A stretch of DNA of 64,000 nucleotides from JAFGAS01 sp963809875 (GTDB taxonomy: Bacteria > Desulfobacterota > Zymogenia > Zymogenales > Zymogenaceae), in the NCBI GenBank assembly GCA_963809875.1, contig CAWELC010000009.1, positions 186,001 to 250,000 on the forward strand, read 5' to 3'. Positions 38,753 through 48,220 of the stretch are shown in pieces (position 1 is the stretch's first letter; every line of letters starts with the position of its first letter). The translations under genes were made by a program, and so were the position numbers. Below the pieces are notes generated by a model. That model did no database searches. It was not told where the DNA came from and saw only the letters and a program-made list of their open reading frames with translations.

Positions 38753-40110
38753 ATGACGGTTAGGCCAAAAATCCTTGTGGTTGAAGACGATTCGCTGATC
38801 GCCGATTCGGTATCGCCGCGTGCTTTCCAGGCAGGGATACGACGCGGTGGTCGTCTCGAGCGGCTCCGAGGCTCGCAGGGCCTGGAAGAAAGCGCCGTCC
38901 ACCTTGATCCTTCTGGATATACGGCTTCCCGATATGAACGGCCTGGACCTGTTGCGTGCGGTCCGGGAGGTCGAGCCCGATATTCCCGTCATCGTCATGA
39001 CCGCCTATACCGACGTGAAGGTGGCGGTAGACGCGATGAAGGCGGGAGCCGACGATTACCTCCAGAAGCCCTTTGAGCTCGACGAGCTGAAGGTTATCGT
39101 CTCCAGGGCCCTGGAGAACTCCCGGCTGATGGTGCAGCTTTCCACCCTCAAGCGGGAGCGGCAGAAAGAAGCCCACGAGATCGTCGGGTCGAGCCCGCAG
39201 ATAGCGGCGGTCAGGGAGCTGATCTCGATCGTCGCCAAGACCCCCAGGACGCCGGTCCTTGTGACGGGAGAGAGCGGGACGGGAAAGGAGCTGGTGGCCA
39301 ACGCCATCCACCGGGTGTCGGACCGGGCCGACTGGCCGCTGATCAAGATCAACGTGAGCGCAATCCCCGAGCACCTCCTCGAATCGGAGTTCTTCGGATA
39401 CAAGAAAGGCGCCTTTACCGACGCCAAGGAGAACAAGAAGGGACTCTTTGAGCTGGCGGCCGCGGGTACGCTGTTTCTGGACGAAATCGGGGAGATGAAG
39501 CTCTCGCTTCAGCCCAAGCTTCTGCGGTTCCTGGAGACCCAGACCTTTAATCCCGGTTGGAGGGGTAAAGGAGATCGCGGTGGACGTTCGCGTTATCGCG
39601 GCCACCAATAAGGACCTCGGCCGCCTTGTTGCCGAAGGGAAGTTTCGGGACGACCTCTACTATCGGCTCAAGGTTATGGTCATCGAGATACCGCCGCTGC
39701 GCGAACGCAAGCAGGATATCGACCTGCTCATCGAGCTGTTTCTCACGAGGGCAAACGAGGAGCTGCGCAAGAACGTTCGGTCGATATCGCGGCGAGGCGA
39801 TGGGTATTCTCGTGGAGTACGACTGGCCCGGCAACGTCCGTGAGCTCAAGAACATGATCGAGCGGGCCGTCATCCTGACGGAAACGGATATGGTGGAGGT
39901 GTCGGCCCTCCCGATGGAGCTGGTGCGCGGCAAGCCCGTGATCGGAGCCCGGGCAGATCAAGCACGCTGGCCGACATGGAGCGGGACTATATCGTGCGGG
40001 TGCTCGTGTCGGTCGGGGGCAATCGTTCGGAGGCGGCGCGGCTTCTCGGGATATCCCGCTCGACGCTGATCGAGAAGATTAAGAGATACGGAATCGATGC
40101 CGGTGTCTGA
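38753..40110 (+). CDS. Sigma-54-dependent response regulator (NtrC family), four frame breaks
   Basis: Read across breaks this is a complete NtrC-type activator: receiver domain (KILVVEDDSL, LILLDIRLPDMNGLDLL with the phospho-Asp, MTAYTD), AAA+ domain with Walker A GESGTGKELVANAIH, the sigma-54 contact GAFTDA loop (FFGYKKGAFTDA), Walker B TLFLDEIGEM, and a Fis-type helix-turn-helix (NRSEAARLLGISRSTLIEKIKRYGI). Breaks: extra C near 38816, extra C in 39552-39554, extra base near 39790, one base lost near 39955. A -24/-12 promoter lies 151 bases downstream, so an adjacent regulon target is likely. Confidence 0.9.
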
Positions 40111-40260
40111 TTTCGGACAGCCAAATTGTACGATAATCGGTCAACCTGACAGCATCGCTCCCGGACGGGTCAGGGCCGTGTTTTCTGCGTGACGTATCAC
40201 TAGCCGAAATTATTATCGTTTTGTTCCAGATGCTCGGACCGACACTGACGGCCTATCTGT

Positions 40261-40277
40261 TTGGCACCTATCTTGCA
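40261..40277 (+). promoter_or_regulatory. Sigma-54 (-24/-12) promoter
   Basis: TTGGCAC (40261-40267), CTATC, TTGCA (40273-40277): the GG and GC dinucleotides have the obligatory 10-base spacing of the RpoN consensus. Transcription would begin near 40288, just ahead of AAAGGAG (40293-40299). Upstream, CGATAAT near 40130 and ATTATCG near 40213, plus CCTGAC/GTCAGG near 40145-40175, are inverted sequences that could bind the activator. Confidence 0.85.
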
Positions 40278-40304
40278 TTATAAAATTACACAAAGGAGTT
40301 TTCA

Positions 40305-41039
40305 ATGGCGGACGTTGATAAAATCCTGATCGTCGATGACGAGGAAACGCTCACCTGGAGCATGTCCAAAAGCCTCTCGAAGGATAAGGATAAGTTCGAG
40401 GTCCTCGTGGCCAACAGCGGAGAAGACGCCCTCAAGGTACTGGAGAAGGAGAAGATCAGGCTCGTGATCACCGATATCAGGATGCCCGGTATCTCAGGGC
40501 TCGATCTCCTGTCCAAGGTTCGGAGAGAATATCCCGATGTCAAGGTCATTATCATGACCGCCTACGGCTCTCCCGACGTGCAGAAGGACGCCAACGTAAG
40601 GGGGTCCCTCTACTATATCGAAAAGCCTTTTGAGATTAAAGAGATCAGGCAGATGATCCTGGATTCCCTCAAGGACGAGCGAAAGGGATTTGAGGGGCAG
40701 CTGCAGGACCTTCTGCTGACCGACGTCATTCAGATGAACTGTCTGGGCAAGGCCCATGCGTCCCTTACCATCAGGAGCGGCGCTCGCGAGGGAAAGATCT
40801 ATCTTCAAGGACGGTAATATCATCCACTCCGAGACGGGCAATGTCGTGGGAGTGAAGACGCATTCTACCAGATCCTTACCTGGCCGGAGGGGACCTTCCT
40901 CTCCAAGCGCAATGACTCTCCAAAGGAACGAACGATCACCAGCGACTGGCAGTTCCTGATCATGGAAGGCTTGAGGATCGCCGACGAGGCCTCCCGGACC
41001 TCACACGAGGCGGCGGGGACCGACAGGGGAGATCAGTGA
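40305..41039 (+). CDS. Response regulator with C-terminal DUF4388 domain, two frame breaks
   Basis: The receiver domain (ILIVDDEETL, LVITDIRMPGISGLDLL with the phospho-Asp, IIMTAYGSPD, YYIEKPFEI) spans residues 1-125. The following DUF4388/PatA-like domain reads DLLLTDVIQMNCLGKAHASLTI, then FKDGNIIHSETGN, then DAFYQILTWPEGTF once an extra base near 40803 and a lost base near 40853 are corrected. DUF4388 domains are found in signalling proteins of cyanobacteria and deltaproteobacteria; the ligand is unknown. The gene is preceded by a sigma-54 promoter and followed at once by small TPR and Roadblock genes. Confidence 0.88.
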
Positions 41040-41043
41040 GGAG

Positions 41044-41226
41044 GTGAGGCAAGACTTCTTTGAACATTTCGACCAGGGTTTCAGGTTTCTCCGTGAAAAT
41101 AAGTACAATAAGGCGCGCAAGGAATGGGAGAAGGCCCTCGAGATCCAGCCGGACAATGAGATGGTAAAATTCAATCTTAAGAAACTGGCGGAGCGGGAAG
41201 AAAAGGCCAAGCAGAAGACGGAATGA
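41044..41226 (+). CDS. Small TPR-like protein
   Basis: 60 residues, one TPR-like helix pair: DQGFRFLRENKYNKARKEWEKALEIQPDNEMVK, followed by a charged helix ending KQKTE. The GTG start at 41044 follows GAGGAG at 41038-41043, which overlaps the preceding stop, so translation is probably coupled. Despite its size its codon usage, ribosome site and position between two signalling genes support a real gene. It may dock to the receiver or the Roadblock protein. Confidence 0.75.
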   Translation: MRQDFFEHFDQGFRFLRENKYNKARKEWEKALEIQPDNEMVKFNLKKLAEREEKAKQKTE

Positions 41227-41303
41227 AGCGGTGCGACCGAGTCCAAACGAACGGTTGAGCACGAGTATAAAAAAATGAGATACGAATCCAAAAGGAGGTA
41301 TTT

Positions 41304-41672
41304 ATGGCCAGCAGGACCGAATCGATGACGAAAATCTTGAAGGAATTACAGAAAGGGACACCGGATATCGAGGCGTCCGCCATCGTGAGTGTCGACGGCC
41401 TGATCATGGCTTCAGCGCTCCCCCAGGACGTGGAAGAAGACCGGGTCGCGGCGATGAGCGCGGCGATGCTCTCCCTTGGTGAGCGCACCGCCCAGGAGCT
41501 CAACCGGGGAAAGCTCGACCAGGTCTTCATCCGGGGAGTAGAGGGCTACGTGCTGTTGATGAACGCGGGCGAAGACGCCGTGTTGACGGCCCTGGTTACG
41601 AAGGACGCCAAGCTGGGACTCGTCTTCCTGGATATGAAGCGGGCCGTTGACGAACTGGAAAAACTCGTCTAG
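41304..41672 (+). CDS. Roadblock/LC7 domain protein (MglB-like)
   Basis: 122 residues matching the Roadblock/LC7 family: MTKILKELQKGTPDIEASAIVSVDGLIMASALP, then VFIRGVEGYVLLMNAGEDAVLTALV and a final helix. Such proteins bind small Ras-like GTPases (MglB is the GAP of MglA), but no GTPase gene is visible here. AAAAGGAGGT at 41290-41299 precedes the ATG. It is the last gene of the sigma-54-controlled set; a strong terminator lies 100 bases further on. Confidence 0.92.
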   Translation: MASRTESMTKILKELQKGTPDIEASAIVSVDGLIMASALPQDVEEDRVAAMSAAMLSLGERTAQELNRGKLDQVFIRGVEGYVLLMNAGEDAVLTALVTKDAKLGLVFLDMKRAVDELEKLV

Positions 41673-41774
41673 TTGCCCGTCCCCGGGGGGTATCGAGCCC
41701 TCCTCCCTGACATAGCCGAATCGACGTCCCGCGCGAACCGGCCGGGACGACGACATGGCGCACGAGAAAAGCGT

Positions 41775-41807
41775 ATAAAAAAGAGGCCGAATCGGCCTCT
41801 TTTTTAT
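41775..41807. terminator. Bidirectional intrinsic terminator
   Basis: Perfect 15-base arms (41775-41789 and 41793-41807) around an AAT loop; the outer part is A6/T6 on both sides, giving a T run on either strand. It ends the receiver-TPR-Roadblock transcript. Confidence 0.95.
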
Positions 41808-41944
41808 TGTCGTTTCATCCAAAGGGATACGATGGAAAAGCAGAGGACGATTCGGGCGGCCCCAACAAACACAACGAGATCGACGACCGATGCGGATTGG
41901 ACCATTCGCGCATGCAGCCGACCGGGGCGGTCTGAAGGTATAGC

Positions 41945-41973
41945 TTGACATGGGTCGCCTGACGTCATATCAT
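41945..41973 (+). promoter_or_regulatory. Promoter for the DUF2520 gene
   Basis: Consensus TTGACA (41945-41950), 17 bases, TATCAT (41968-41973), 45 bases before the ATG at 42018. Confidence 0.7.
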
Positions 41974-42017
41974 AAATATTTGTCGGGTTTAACCTCATCG
42001 GGGACAAACAGCTTCAT

Positions 42018-42897
42018 ATGTCGGCACGCAAGACGGATCGGGATTATCGGCTCGGGAAAGGTGGGGACAGCCGTCGGCGTACTCCTCGGGCGGGCGGGCT
42101 ATACGATCGCCTTCGTCCACGACATCGATCCCGCCAAGGCCGAGGCGGCGGGACGCGAGATGGGAAACGTTGCAGTCGGTCGAAGACCCGGTCGCCGTGA
42201 GCCGCGACGCAGATATCCTCGTTCATCACCACCCCCGACCGACTCATCGGAACGGTGGCCGACGACATCGCCGCACGGGGCGGGATCAGGGCGGGGCATA
42301 TCGTGACGCACATGAGCGGTTCCCTTACTTCCGACGTCCTGGGCGAAGTCCGCGCTCATGGGGCCCTGCCGCGTCGCTCCATCCGCTCCAGACGTTTGCC
42401 GATTTCACCCAGGCGGTAAAGAATATCCCCGGCTCCGTCTTCTGCCTGGAGGGCGATGAGGAGGCGCTGCCCGAGCTGAGAAAGATGATCAGGATATTCA
42501 ACGGCGTGGAGATCTCCATACCGAAACAAGGAAAAGGCCCTCTATCATGCCGCCGCGGTGGTCGCCTCCAACTATCTGGTTACCCTTTTGTGGAACGCCG
42601 TAATGCTCCTGGAGACCGATCGGCATGGACGGCAAGACGGCGATAAAGGCCCTCATGCCGCTGGTGGATGGGACGCTGAGCAATATCAGGACGCTCGGGG
42701 TGCCGGCCGCCCTCACCGGTCCCATCGCCCGCGGGGACGCCCCGACGATCGCCGACCATATCGCGGCCATGAAAGAAAAACGGCCGGACCTCCTCGAGTT
42801 CTATCGGGTGGTGGGGAGGCTTACGGTAGAGGCAGCCCGAAAGAACAAAAATGTCCCGGAGGATCTTCTCAAACAGATCGAGGATATCCTCCGGTGA
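42018..42897 (+). CDS. Rossmann-like/DUF2520 protein, six frame breaks
   Basis: Read across frames, a protein of about 290 residues similar to ProC-like reductases: an NAD(P)-binding start IGIIGSGKVGTAVGVLLGRAGY, then DADILVITTPDRLIGTVADDIA, an ASLHPLQTFADFTQAVKNIPG segment, and a helical C-terminal DUF2520 domain (ALYHAAAVVASNYLVTLLWNA, MPLVDGTLSNIRTLGVPAALTGPIARGDAPTI). Its substrate is not known. Corrections: extra base near 42037, 42174, 42220, 42528 and 42617; lost base near 42367. This is the densest cluster of indels in the window after addA. The far end is intact and ends in KNKNVPEDLLKQIEDILR. Confidence 0.85.
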
Positions 42898-43112
42898 CAG
42901 GATAGCGCTTGTCGAGAGCACGATCTCTGGAAGGAAGGGACCTGTCTCCTGAAGATCAGGGGTGAACAAACAGGTCCTGGTCGGTGTCCGCCGTGCTGAC
43001 GGAGCTTCGTGCCTCGGCGGGTGGAGCACCTTCTGTGGCACCATTTAAGAAAGACTGAGAAATTTGGGCCTCGCCTCTTTGTCCCGGAACGGCAATCGCC
43101 CGATTTCTTTTT

Positions 43113-45695
43113 TTGTATATGTCTAAGATCCACAAGCGACTGCGAATTTTCATAGAGACGATCGTCTTAATCTTTCTGATCGGCCTGGTGGCCTTCATCA
43201 TCGCCGTCTCATCCATCGATCTGGAAAAGTACCGCCCCGAGATTATAGCCGCGCTGGATGCTTCGCTGGGCGGGGAGGTGCGCCTGGAGGCGATCGAGTT
43301 TTCGCTCTTCCCCTATTTCGGCGTTCGCGGCAGAAATTTCCATTTCACCGGCAGCGAGACCGCGCCGTCGGTAAGCGCCGACGAGGTGGTTATCGGTCTC
43401 TATCTCTATCCGCTCATCTCCGGGAAAATCGTTCCAAAAAAGCTCCGGGTTATCTCCCCGACGGTTTTTCTGACCATCGAGAAGGACGAATTGCTCCTTG
43501 ACACGCTGGCCAGAATCGTCAGCAGAGCGGCCCCGAAGAAGGGCGGAGAGATAACCCTTCGGGAACTGGTGATACACGACGGCGCCCTCAAGATAACCGA
43601 CGAGCGGTTCGGTCGGACGAAGAACTACACCGTAACCCTCTCCTACGCGTGGTTCAAGGGCGACCTCAAGAACGGCCCCCTCAGGTATTCTCTCTGGCTT
43701 GTCCCGCCGGGGGGGCAGGGTATGATCAAATCCAAGGGAGAGAGCCTTCGTGACGGAGGACTGGCCGCGAGCGTCTCGATAGACCGGGTCAGCCTCGATC
43801 CGATCGACCTCGTCTTCACCGACTACGGAGACCTGTCAATCACCGGGCTGGTGAGCGGCACGGTCACCCTGGATTACTACGGTGCGGATAAGCTCGGCCT
43901 CGAGGGCCGCGTCGTGGGGACGAACCTTCGTCTGGCGGGCTCATCGGCCTATCCCGACGGTCTCGAGATAGACGAGCTCGACGTCTCCGGAGACCTCTCG
44001 GTGACCCCCGGGGGCGTCGATATCGGTAACCTCGTGATCTCCCGGGATTCCCTCGACGTCACGGCCGTCGTCTCTCTCAAGAAGGTCATGCATCGGGGCG
44101 GTCCGTTGGATAATCTGACGGCCAAAGCGGACGTCAATGGATTCGACTTCGCGCGCGACCTGACACTGATCCCGTTCGGGCTGGCCAAGGAGGGGACCAG
44201 GGAATACGTCCGGACGCTCCTGCGAACAGGGAGTCTCGATGCCCATCTTGATATCGAGGGGGACCCCGCATGGATCGGGACGAAGGCCGCGCGCCTCGAG
44301 GTAACCGGAAGGCTCGAGGGGGGCGTCCTCGATCTGGGCGGAATCGTCGTTTCAGGGGTATCGGCCGACGTCGCACTCTCGACGGACGAGATTACGGTGG
44401 ATAACGTCGCCTTTTCCGACCCGCGGGGAAAAGTACGGGAGCTTCGGTGGCGCATCGAGCACCTTGTCCGGGCGCCCTACATGCGGGACTTCGTTGCAGT
44501 GGTTGACGATATGGCCTTTGAGGACGTCAGAAAAATCCTTGCCTCGAAGGTGATCGCCGCTCTCCCCTTTCTTGAGCCGACCCGGGGAGTGGGCAGGGTC
44601 AAGGGGGTCATCAAGGTGGAAGCGCCGGTTGGCTCAACCCCCGGCGTTCCCGAGGTGACCGGACGGGTCGAGTTTTCCGACTGGGCGCTGAGCGTTCCCT
44701 TCTTCACAAAAATGCCGTCTCCCGGAAAGGCCGAGCTGATCTTCGAAAAGGACCGCATGAAGATTCCCCCCGTCACGATGAAGTTTGCCGAATCGACTCT
44801 CACCGGGGAGGGGGAATTGACCAATTTTGCCCGACCGCGCCTTGTGATGTCGATTACCGCTCCCGCCCTGGACCTCGTGGAGCTCTTTGGAGCGTCAGAC
44901 ACCACGCTGCTGATGACCAAGCTGCGGTCCCGCCTCATCTTTGAGGAGGGATATATCCTCCTGCCCGAGCTCACGTGCGATCTCTACGGCGGGAGCTGCT
45001 CCGGCGAGTTCGGCTACGTCTATCCCGAGACGGAGTCGGAAAGCCTGTTCTATCTCAACCTATCAGGACAGGGGACCGATCTCGGGGCCCTCCTGAAAGA
45101 AACGGGGATATCCGAAAACATCATGGGTACGGCAGAGTTCAAGCTCTCGTTGACGTCCGATCCGGGAAGCCCCGAGGCCATCATCAAGACGATAGACGGG
45201 ACGGCCGCGCTCACCGTGAGAGACGGCGCCATCCGGAAGCTGTCGATCCTGTCAAAGATCATGTCGATCATGAATATCTCCAACTATCTGCGCCTGAAAC
45301 TCCCCAGGCTGGATACGGAGGGTATCCCGTTTGACTCGATCAGCGGGGACTTCGTGATCCAGGACGGTACGCTTAAAACCGAAGACCTCTTCTTCGACAG
45401 CCGTACCATGAAGATGAGCGCGGTGGGCGACTATGACATAGTGCACGATAACCTCGACATGGTCATGGGATTCCAGCTTCTTCAAACGATCGATCTGATC
45501 GTTAACAAGATCCCGGTTGTTGGGTATATTCTGACGGGCGACGACGGCAACCTTTTTACCACCTATTTCAGGGCCAGCGGAAGCCTCGGCGACCCCACGG
45601 TAAAGGCGATGACCCTGCAGGGGCTCGGGGAGGGGGCCGTCAACATTTTTACCAGGATCTTTCGTTTTCCGCTCAGGGGGTTCGTTCCCCGATGA
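43113..45695 (+). CDS. AsmA family protein
   Basis: 860 residues with one N-terminal membrane anchor (FIETIVLIFLIGLVAFIIAVS, about 12-32) followed by the AsmA pattern YRPEIIAALDASLGGEVRLEAIEFSLFPYFGVRGRNFHF. The long body is mostly beta-strands facing the periplasm, and the C-terminus contains the AsmA_2-type region (MGTAEFKLSLTSDPGS..., MSAVGDYDIVHDNLDMVMGFQLL). AsmA-like proteins bridge the periplasm and are tied to phospholipid transport to the outer membrane. It is intact. The LPS heptose gene rfaE2 starts 10 bases later. Confidence 0.9.
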   Translation: MYMSKIHKRLRIFIETIVLIFLIGLVAFIIAVSSIDLEKYRPEIIAALDASLGGEVRLEAIEFSLFPYFGVRGRNFHFTGSETAPSVSADEVVIGLYLYPLISGKIVPKKLRVISPTVFLTIEKDELLLDTLARIVSRAAPKKGGEITLRELVIHDGALKITDERFGRTKNYTVTLSYAWFKGDLKNGPLRYSLWLVPPGGQGMIKSKGESLRDGGLAASVSIDRVSLDPIDLVFTDYGDLSITGLVSGTVTLDYYGADKLGLEGRVVGTNLRLAGSSAYPDGLEIDELDVSGDLSVTPGGVDIGNLVISRDSLDVTAVVSLKKVMHRGGPLDNLTAKADVNGFDFARDLTLIPFGLAKEGTREYVRTLLRTGSLDAHLDIEGDPAWIGTKAARLEVTGRLEGGVLDLGGIVVSGVSADVALSTDEITVDNVAFSDPRGKVRELRWRIEHLVRAPYMRDFVAVVDDMAFEDVRKILASKVIAALPFLEPTRGVGRVKGVIKVEAPVGSTPGVPEVTGRVEFSDWALSVPFFTKMPSPGKAELIFEKDRMKIPPVTMKFAESTLTGEGELTNFARPRLVMSITAPALDLVELFGASDTTLLMTKLRSRLIFEEGYILLPELTCDLYGGSCSGEFGYVYPETESESLFYLNLSGQGTDLGALLKETGISENIMGTAEFKLSLTSDPGSPEAIIKTIDGTAALTVRDGAIRKLSILSKIMSIMNISNYLRLKLPRLDTEGIPFDSISGDFVIQDGTLKTEDLFFDSRTMKMSAVGDYDIVHDNLDMVMGFQLLQTIDLIVNKIPVVGYILTGDDGNLFTTYFRASGSLGDPTVKAMTLQGLGEGAVNIFTRIFRFPLRGFVPR

Positions 45696-45705
45696 GGAAT
45701 GGTCT

Positions 45706-46179
45706 ATGGACGTAAAGCGGATTTTTCTGCTCGATGAGCTGGCCCCCCTGACGGCCGAGCACAAGCGGCGCGGTCGGGCGGTGGTTTTTACCAACGGCTG
45801 CTTCGACCTGCTGCACGTCGGGCATATCCGGTATCTTGCCCGGGCCAGATCCGAGGGGGACATACTGGTGGTCGGACTCAACTCCGACCGATCGGTGCGG
45901 GCGCTCAAGGGCCCCGATCGCCCGGTGCAGCGGCAGGAGGATCGGGCGGAGATCCTGGCTGCCCTCAGGGCGGTCGATTACGTGGTGATCTTCGACGAGC
46001 CGACCCCGATCGACCTGATCATGGCCCTGAGGCCGGACGTCCTGGTCAAGGGCGAGGACTGGAAAGAGGAAGATATCGTGGGAGCACGGGAGGTCAAGTC
46101 GTGGGGGGGTAAGGTCGTGAGGGCTTCGTTCATCCCGGGCGCCTCCACCACCACCCTGATCGAGCGCATGAAAAAATAG
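45706..46179 (+). CDS. rfaE2: D-glycero-beta-D-manno-heptose 1-phosphate adenylyltransferase
   Basis: Nucleotidyltransferase making ADP-heptose precursor for LPS core. The cytidylyltransferase-type motif FTNGCFDLLHVGHIRYL with the HxGH signature (HVGH) is near residues 29-45, and VVGLNSDRSVRALKGPDRPV and ASTTTLIERM follow. The 157-residue length equals the stand-alone C-terminal domain of HldE, so the kinase half is encoded elsewhere. Coupled to AsmA upstream. The heptosyltransferase-like GT9 gene at 61804 may use its product. Confidence 0.95.
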   Translation: MDVKRIFLLDELAPLTAEHKRRGRAVVFTNGCFDLLHVGHIRYLARARSEGDILVVGLNSDRSVRALKGPDRPVQRQEDRAEILAALRAVDYVVIFDEPTPIDLIMALRPDVLVKGEDWKEEDIVGAREVKSWGGKVVRASFIPGASTTTLIERMKK

Positions 46180-46274
46180 ACGCTCCCCCCCGTCGCATAC
46201 GGCAGACCTGAGGGCCACGACGGCGCCTCCGTTGGGTAGGGGCGTCCGGACCGATCGTTCCGGTTGGGCACGAG

Positions 46275-47063
46275 CTATTTGTAAAATTCGGGCCTTCTGT
46301 CCGAAAAGAGATCATTTAGGGGAGTGACTCTCTTGTCCCGGGCGGCCGCCGGGTCGATCTCGATTGTCTCACACTGCTCGCGCTGTCGGTCCATCTCCAG
46401 GAGATATTCCCCGACGGGAGAGACGAGCACCGAGCCGCCGGTGAAAACATTTCTCCGGTCCCCGTTCATTTCCGTGCCGACCCGGTTTGCGGTGGCGATG
46501 AAGACCCTGTTTTCCACCGCCCGGGCGAACATCGCCCGCTGGCACCAGGGAAGCACGAGATTGGCGGGGTGCAGAATGACGTCGGCCCCCAGAAGCGCCA
46601 GCGTCCGGGCCGCCTCCGGGAAAAACCAGTCAAAGCAGATCATCATGCCGAACCGCGTCCCGCGGTACGTGAAGACAGAAAAACCGGTGTCACCGGGAGA
46701 AAAGAACTCTTTTTCGTGGGAGAAGAGGTGGGTCTTCCGATAGTCCGCGACGAGCCTTCCGTCCCCTATGAAAAAGGACGAGTTGAAGAGCCGATCGCCC
46801 GCCCGCTCGGCGTACCCGCCGCAGATGCCCATCGAACGCTCCCGCGACAGGTCATAGAGGGGCCGCAAGACGGGATCATCGGGAGCGATGGATGCCCCCC
46901 GGACCTCGTCGACGCGGGTGAACGTGTAGCCCGAGGTGAAGAGCTCCGGCAGGACGGCGACGTCGGCCCGGGTCTTTTCAAGAAAAGCGACCGCTTTTCG
47001 GATATTTGACGGTACGTCCAGGAAGACCGGATTGATCTGCACGACGACAAGGGTTATAGACAT
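46275..47063 (-). CDS. Carbon-nitrogen hydrolase (nitrilase superfamily)
   Basis: Amidase-type enzyme with the Glu-Lys-Cys triad: Glu in VLPELFTSGY, Lys in YRKTHLF and Cys in MICFDWFFPEA. The start at 47063 is chosen because MSITLVVVQINPVFLDV is the canonical family start; upstream codons have no homologous look. Length 262 residues. Related enzymes include omega-amidase and N-carbamoylputrescine amidase; the exact substrate cannot be read. It converges on rfaE2. Confidence 0.9.
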   Translation of the reverse strand: MSITLVVVQINPVFLDVPSNIRKAVAFLEKTRADVAVLPELFTSGYTFTRVDEVRGASIAPDDPVLRPLYDLSRERSMGICGGYAERAGDRLFNSSFFIGDGRLVADYRKTHLFSHEKEFFSPGDTGFSVFTYRGTRFGMMICFDWFFPEAARTLALLGADVILHPANLVLPWCQRAMFARAVENRVFIATANRVGTEMNGDRRNVFTGGSVLVSPVGEYLLEMDRQREQCETIEIDPAAARDKRVTPLNDLFSDRRPEFYK

Positions 47064-47151
47064 CACCCACCCCCATTTCCCGGAAGTATAGCATCTCGAA
47101 TCCGTGAAGGCAAGATGCCGGGGCAACGTGCGGCGAGGGTCGTGAATTTGC

Positions 47152-47181
47152 TTGACAGAAGCAAAGGCGGCCGTTTACTAT
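47152..47181 (+). promoter_or_regulatory. Promoter for the threonine dehydratase gene
   Basis: TTGACA (47152-47157), 18-base spacer, TACTAT (47176-47181), 38 bases before the ATG. Confidence 0.65.
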
Positions 47182-47219
47182 TTCAGAGAAGTCCTCTCAC
47201 GCACCCCGGTGGTGAACCG

Positions 47220-48198
47220 ATGATCACGTTTGACGACATCATATCGCGCCCGCGACCGCATAGCCGGCGCGATCGACCCGACCCCCGTCATGACCTCACG
47301 GACGCTGGACGGAATCCTCGGCGCCCGGGCCTTTCTCAAATGCGAGAATTTTCAGCGCGTCGGCGCCTTTAAGTTTCGGGGGGCGTTTAACGCCGTCAGT
47401 CTTCTTTCGGACGATCAGAAAAAACGCGGCGTGATCACCCACTCCAGCGGAAACCACGCCCAGGCGCTGGCGCTGGCGGCGCGTCTTTGCGCCGTCAATG
47501 CCGTCATCGTCATGCCGAAGAGTGCCCCTGCCGTCAAGGTCGAGGCGACCCGGGGTTACGGCGCCCAGGTAGTCTTTTGTGAGAACAGCGAGGCTTCCCG
47601 CATCGAGACGACCGACGGCCTCATCGCCCGGTTCGGCTACACCCTCGTGCATCCCTATGACAACGATGCGGTTATCGCGGGAGCGGGGACGGCGGCCCTC
47701 GAGCTGTGGGAAGAGACCGGGGGGCTGGATATCCTGTTCTGCCCCGTCGGGGGAGGCGGACTCGTGTCGGGAAGCGCAATCGCCGTCAAGGGGAAGGATG
47801 AACAGGTGATCGTCGTGGCGGCCGAGCCCGAGCGGGCCGACGACGCATTCCGGTCACTGGCGGCCCGCCGTATCGTAAAGAACGCCTCGGCCGATACCAT
47901 CGCCGACGGCCTGCGAACGACACTCTGCGAGCGCACCTTTGCGATAATCAGCGCGCACGTGAGTGAGATCGTGACCGTTTCCGAGCCCGAGATCATTTCA
48001 GCCATGAGGTTCGTCTGGGAGCGGATGAAGCTGGTCGTGGAGCCGTCCGGGGCGGTTTCGCTGGCCGGCGTACTGTCGGGCAGGATGCCGCTTGAAGGCA
48101 GGCGGGTAGGGGTCATCATCAGCGGCGGGAACGTAGACCTGAGCGACTACTTTGGCGCTCTCAGCAATAAGATAACGGAGACACACGCCTCGCGGTAA
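47220..48198 (+). CDS. Threonine ammonia-lyase/serine-threonine dehydratase, one frame break near the start
   Basis: PLP fold type II enzyme giving 2-oxobutyrate from threonine, or a serine/threonine racemase-like relative. PLP-lysine motif is in GAFKFRGAFNA, with SSGNHAQALALAA and the phosphate-binding GGGGLVSG loop. At about 325 residues it lacks the C-terminal ACT regulatory domain, so it resembles the catabolic or biosynthetic-unregulated class. An extra C near 47246 separates the start MITFDDIIS from ARDRIAGAIDPTPV. It may feed isoleucine synthesis with IlvC/IlvB, but it could be catabolic. Confidence 0.88.
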
Positions 48199-48220
48199 GG
48201 GCGGCGTGGTGGGGGAAGAC

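Noticed and set aside
41950..42018. ATG at 41950 as start of the DUF2520 gene
   Set aside because: It overlaps the -35 hexamer of a good promoter; the ATG at 42018 followed by one extra base gives the canonical start KTIGIIGSGKVG.
38753..42897. Programmed ribosomal frameshifting as cause of the breaks
   Set aside because: Breaks are numerous, in varied contexts, mostly insertions, and without slippery heptamers or downstream structures in common.
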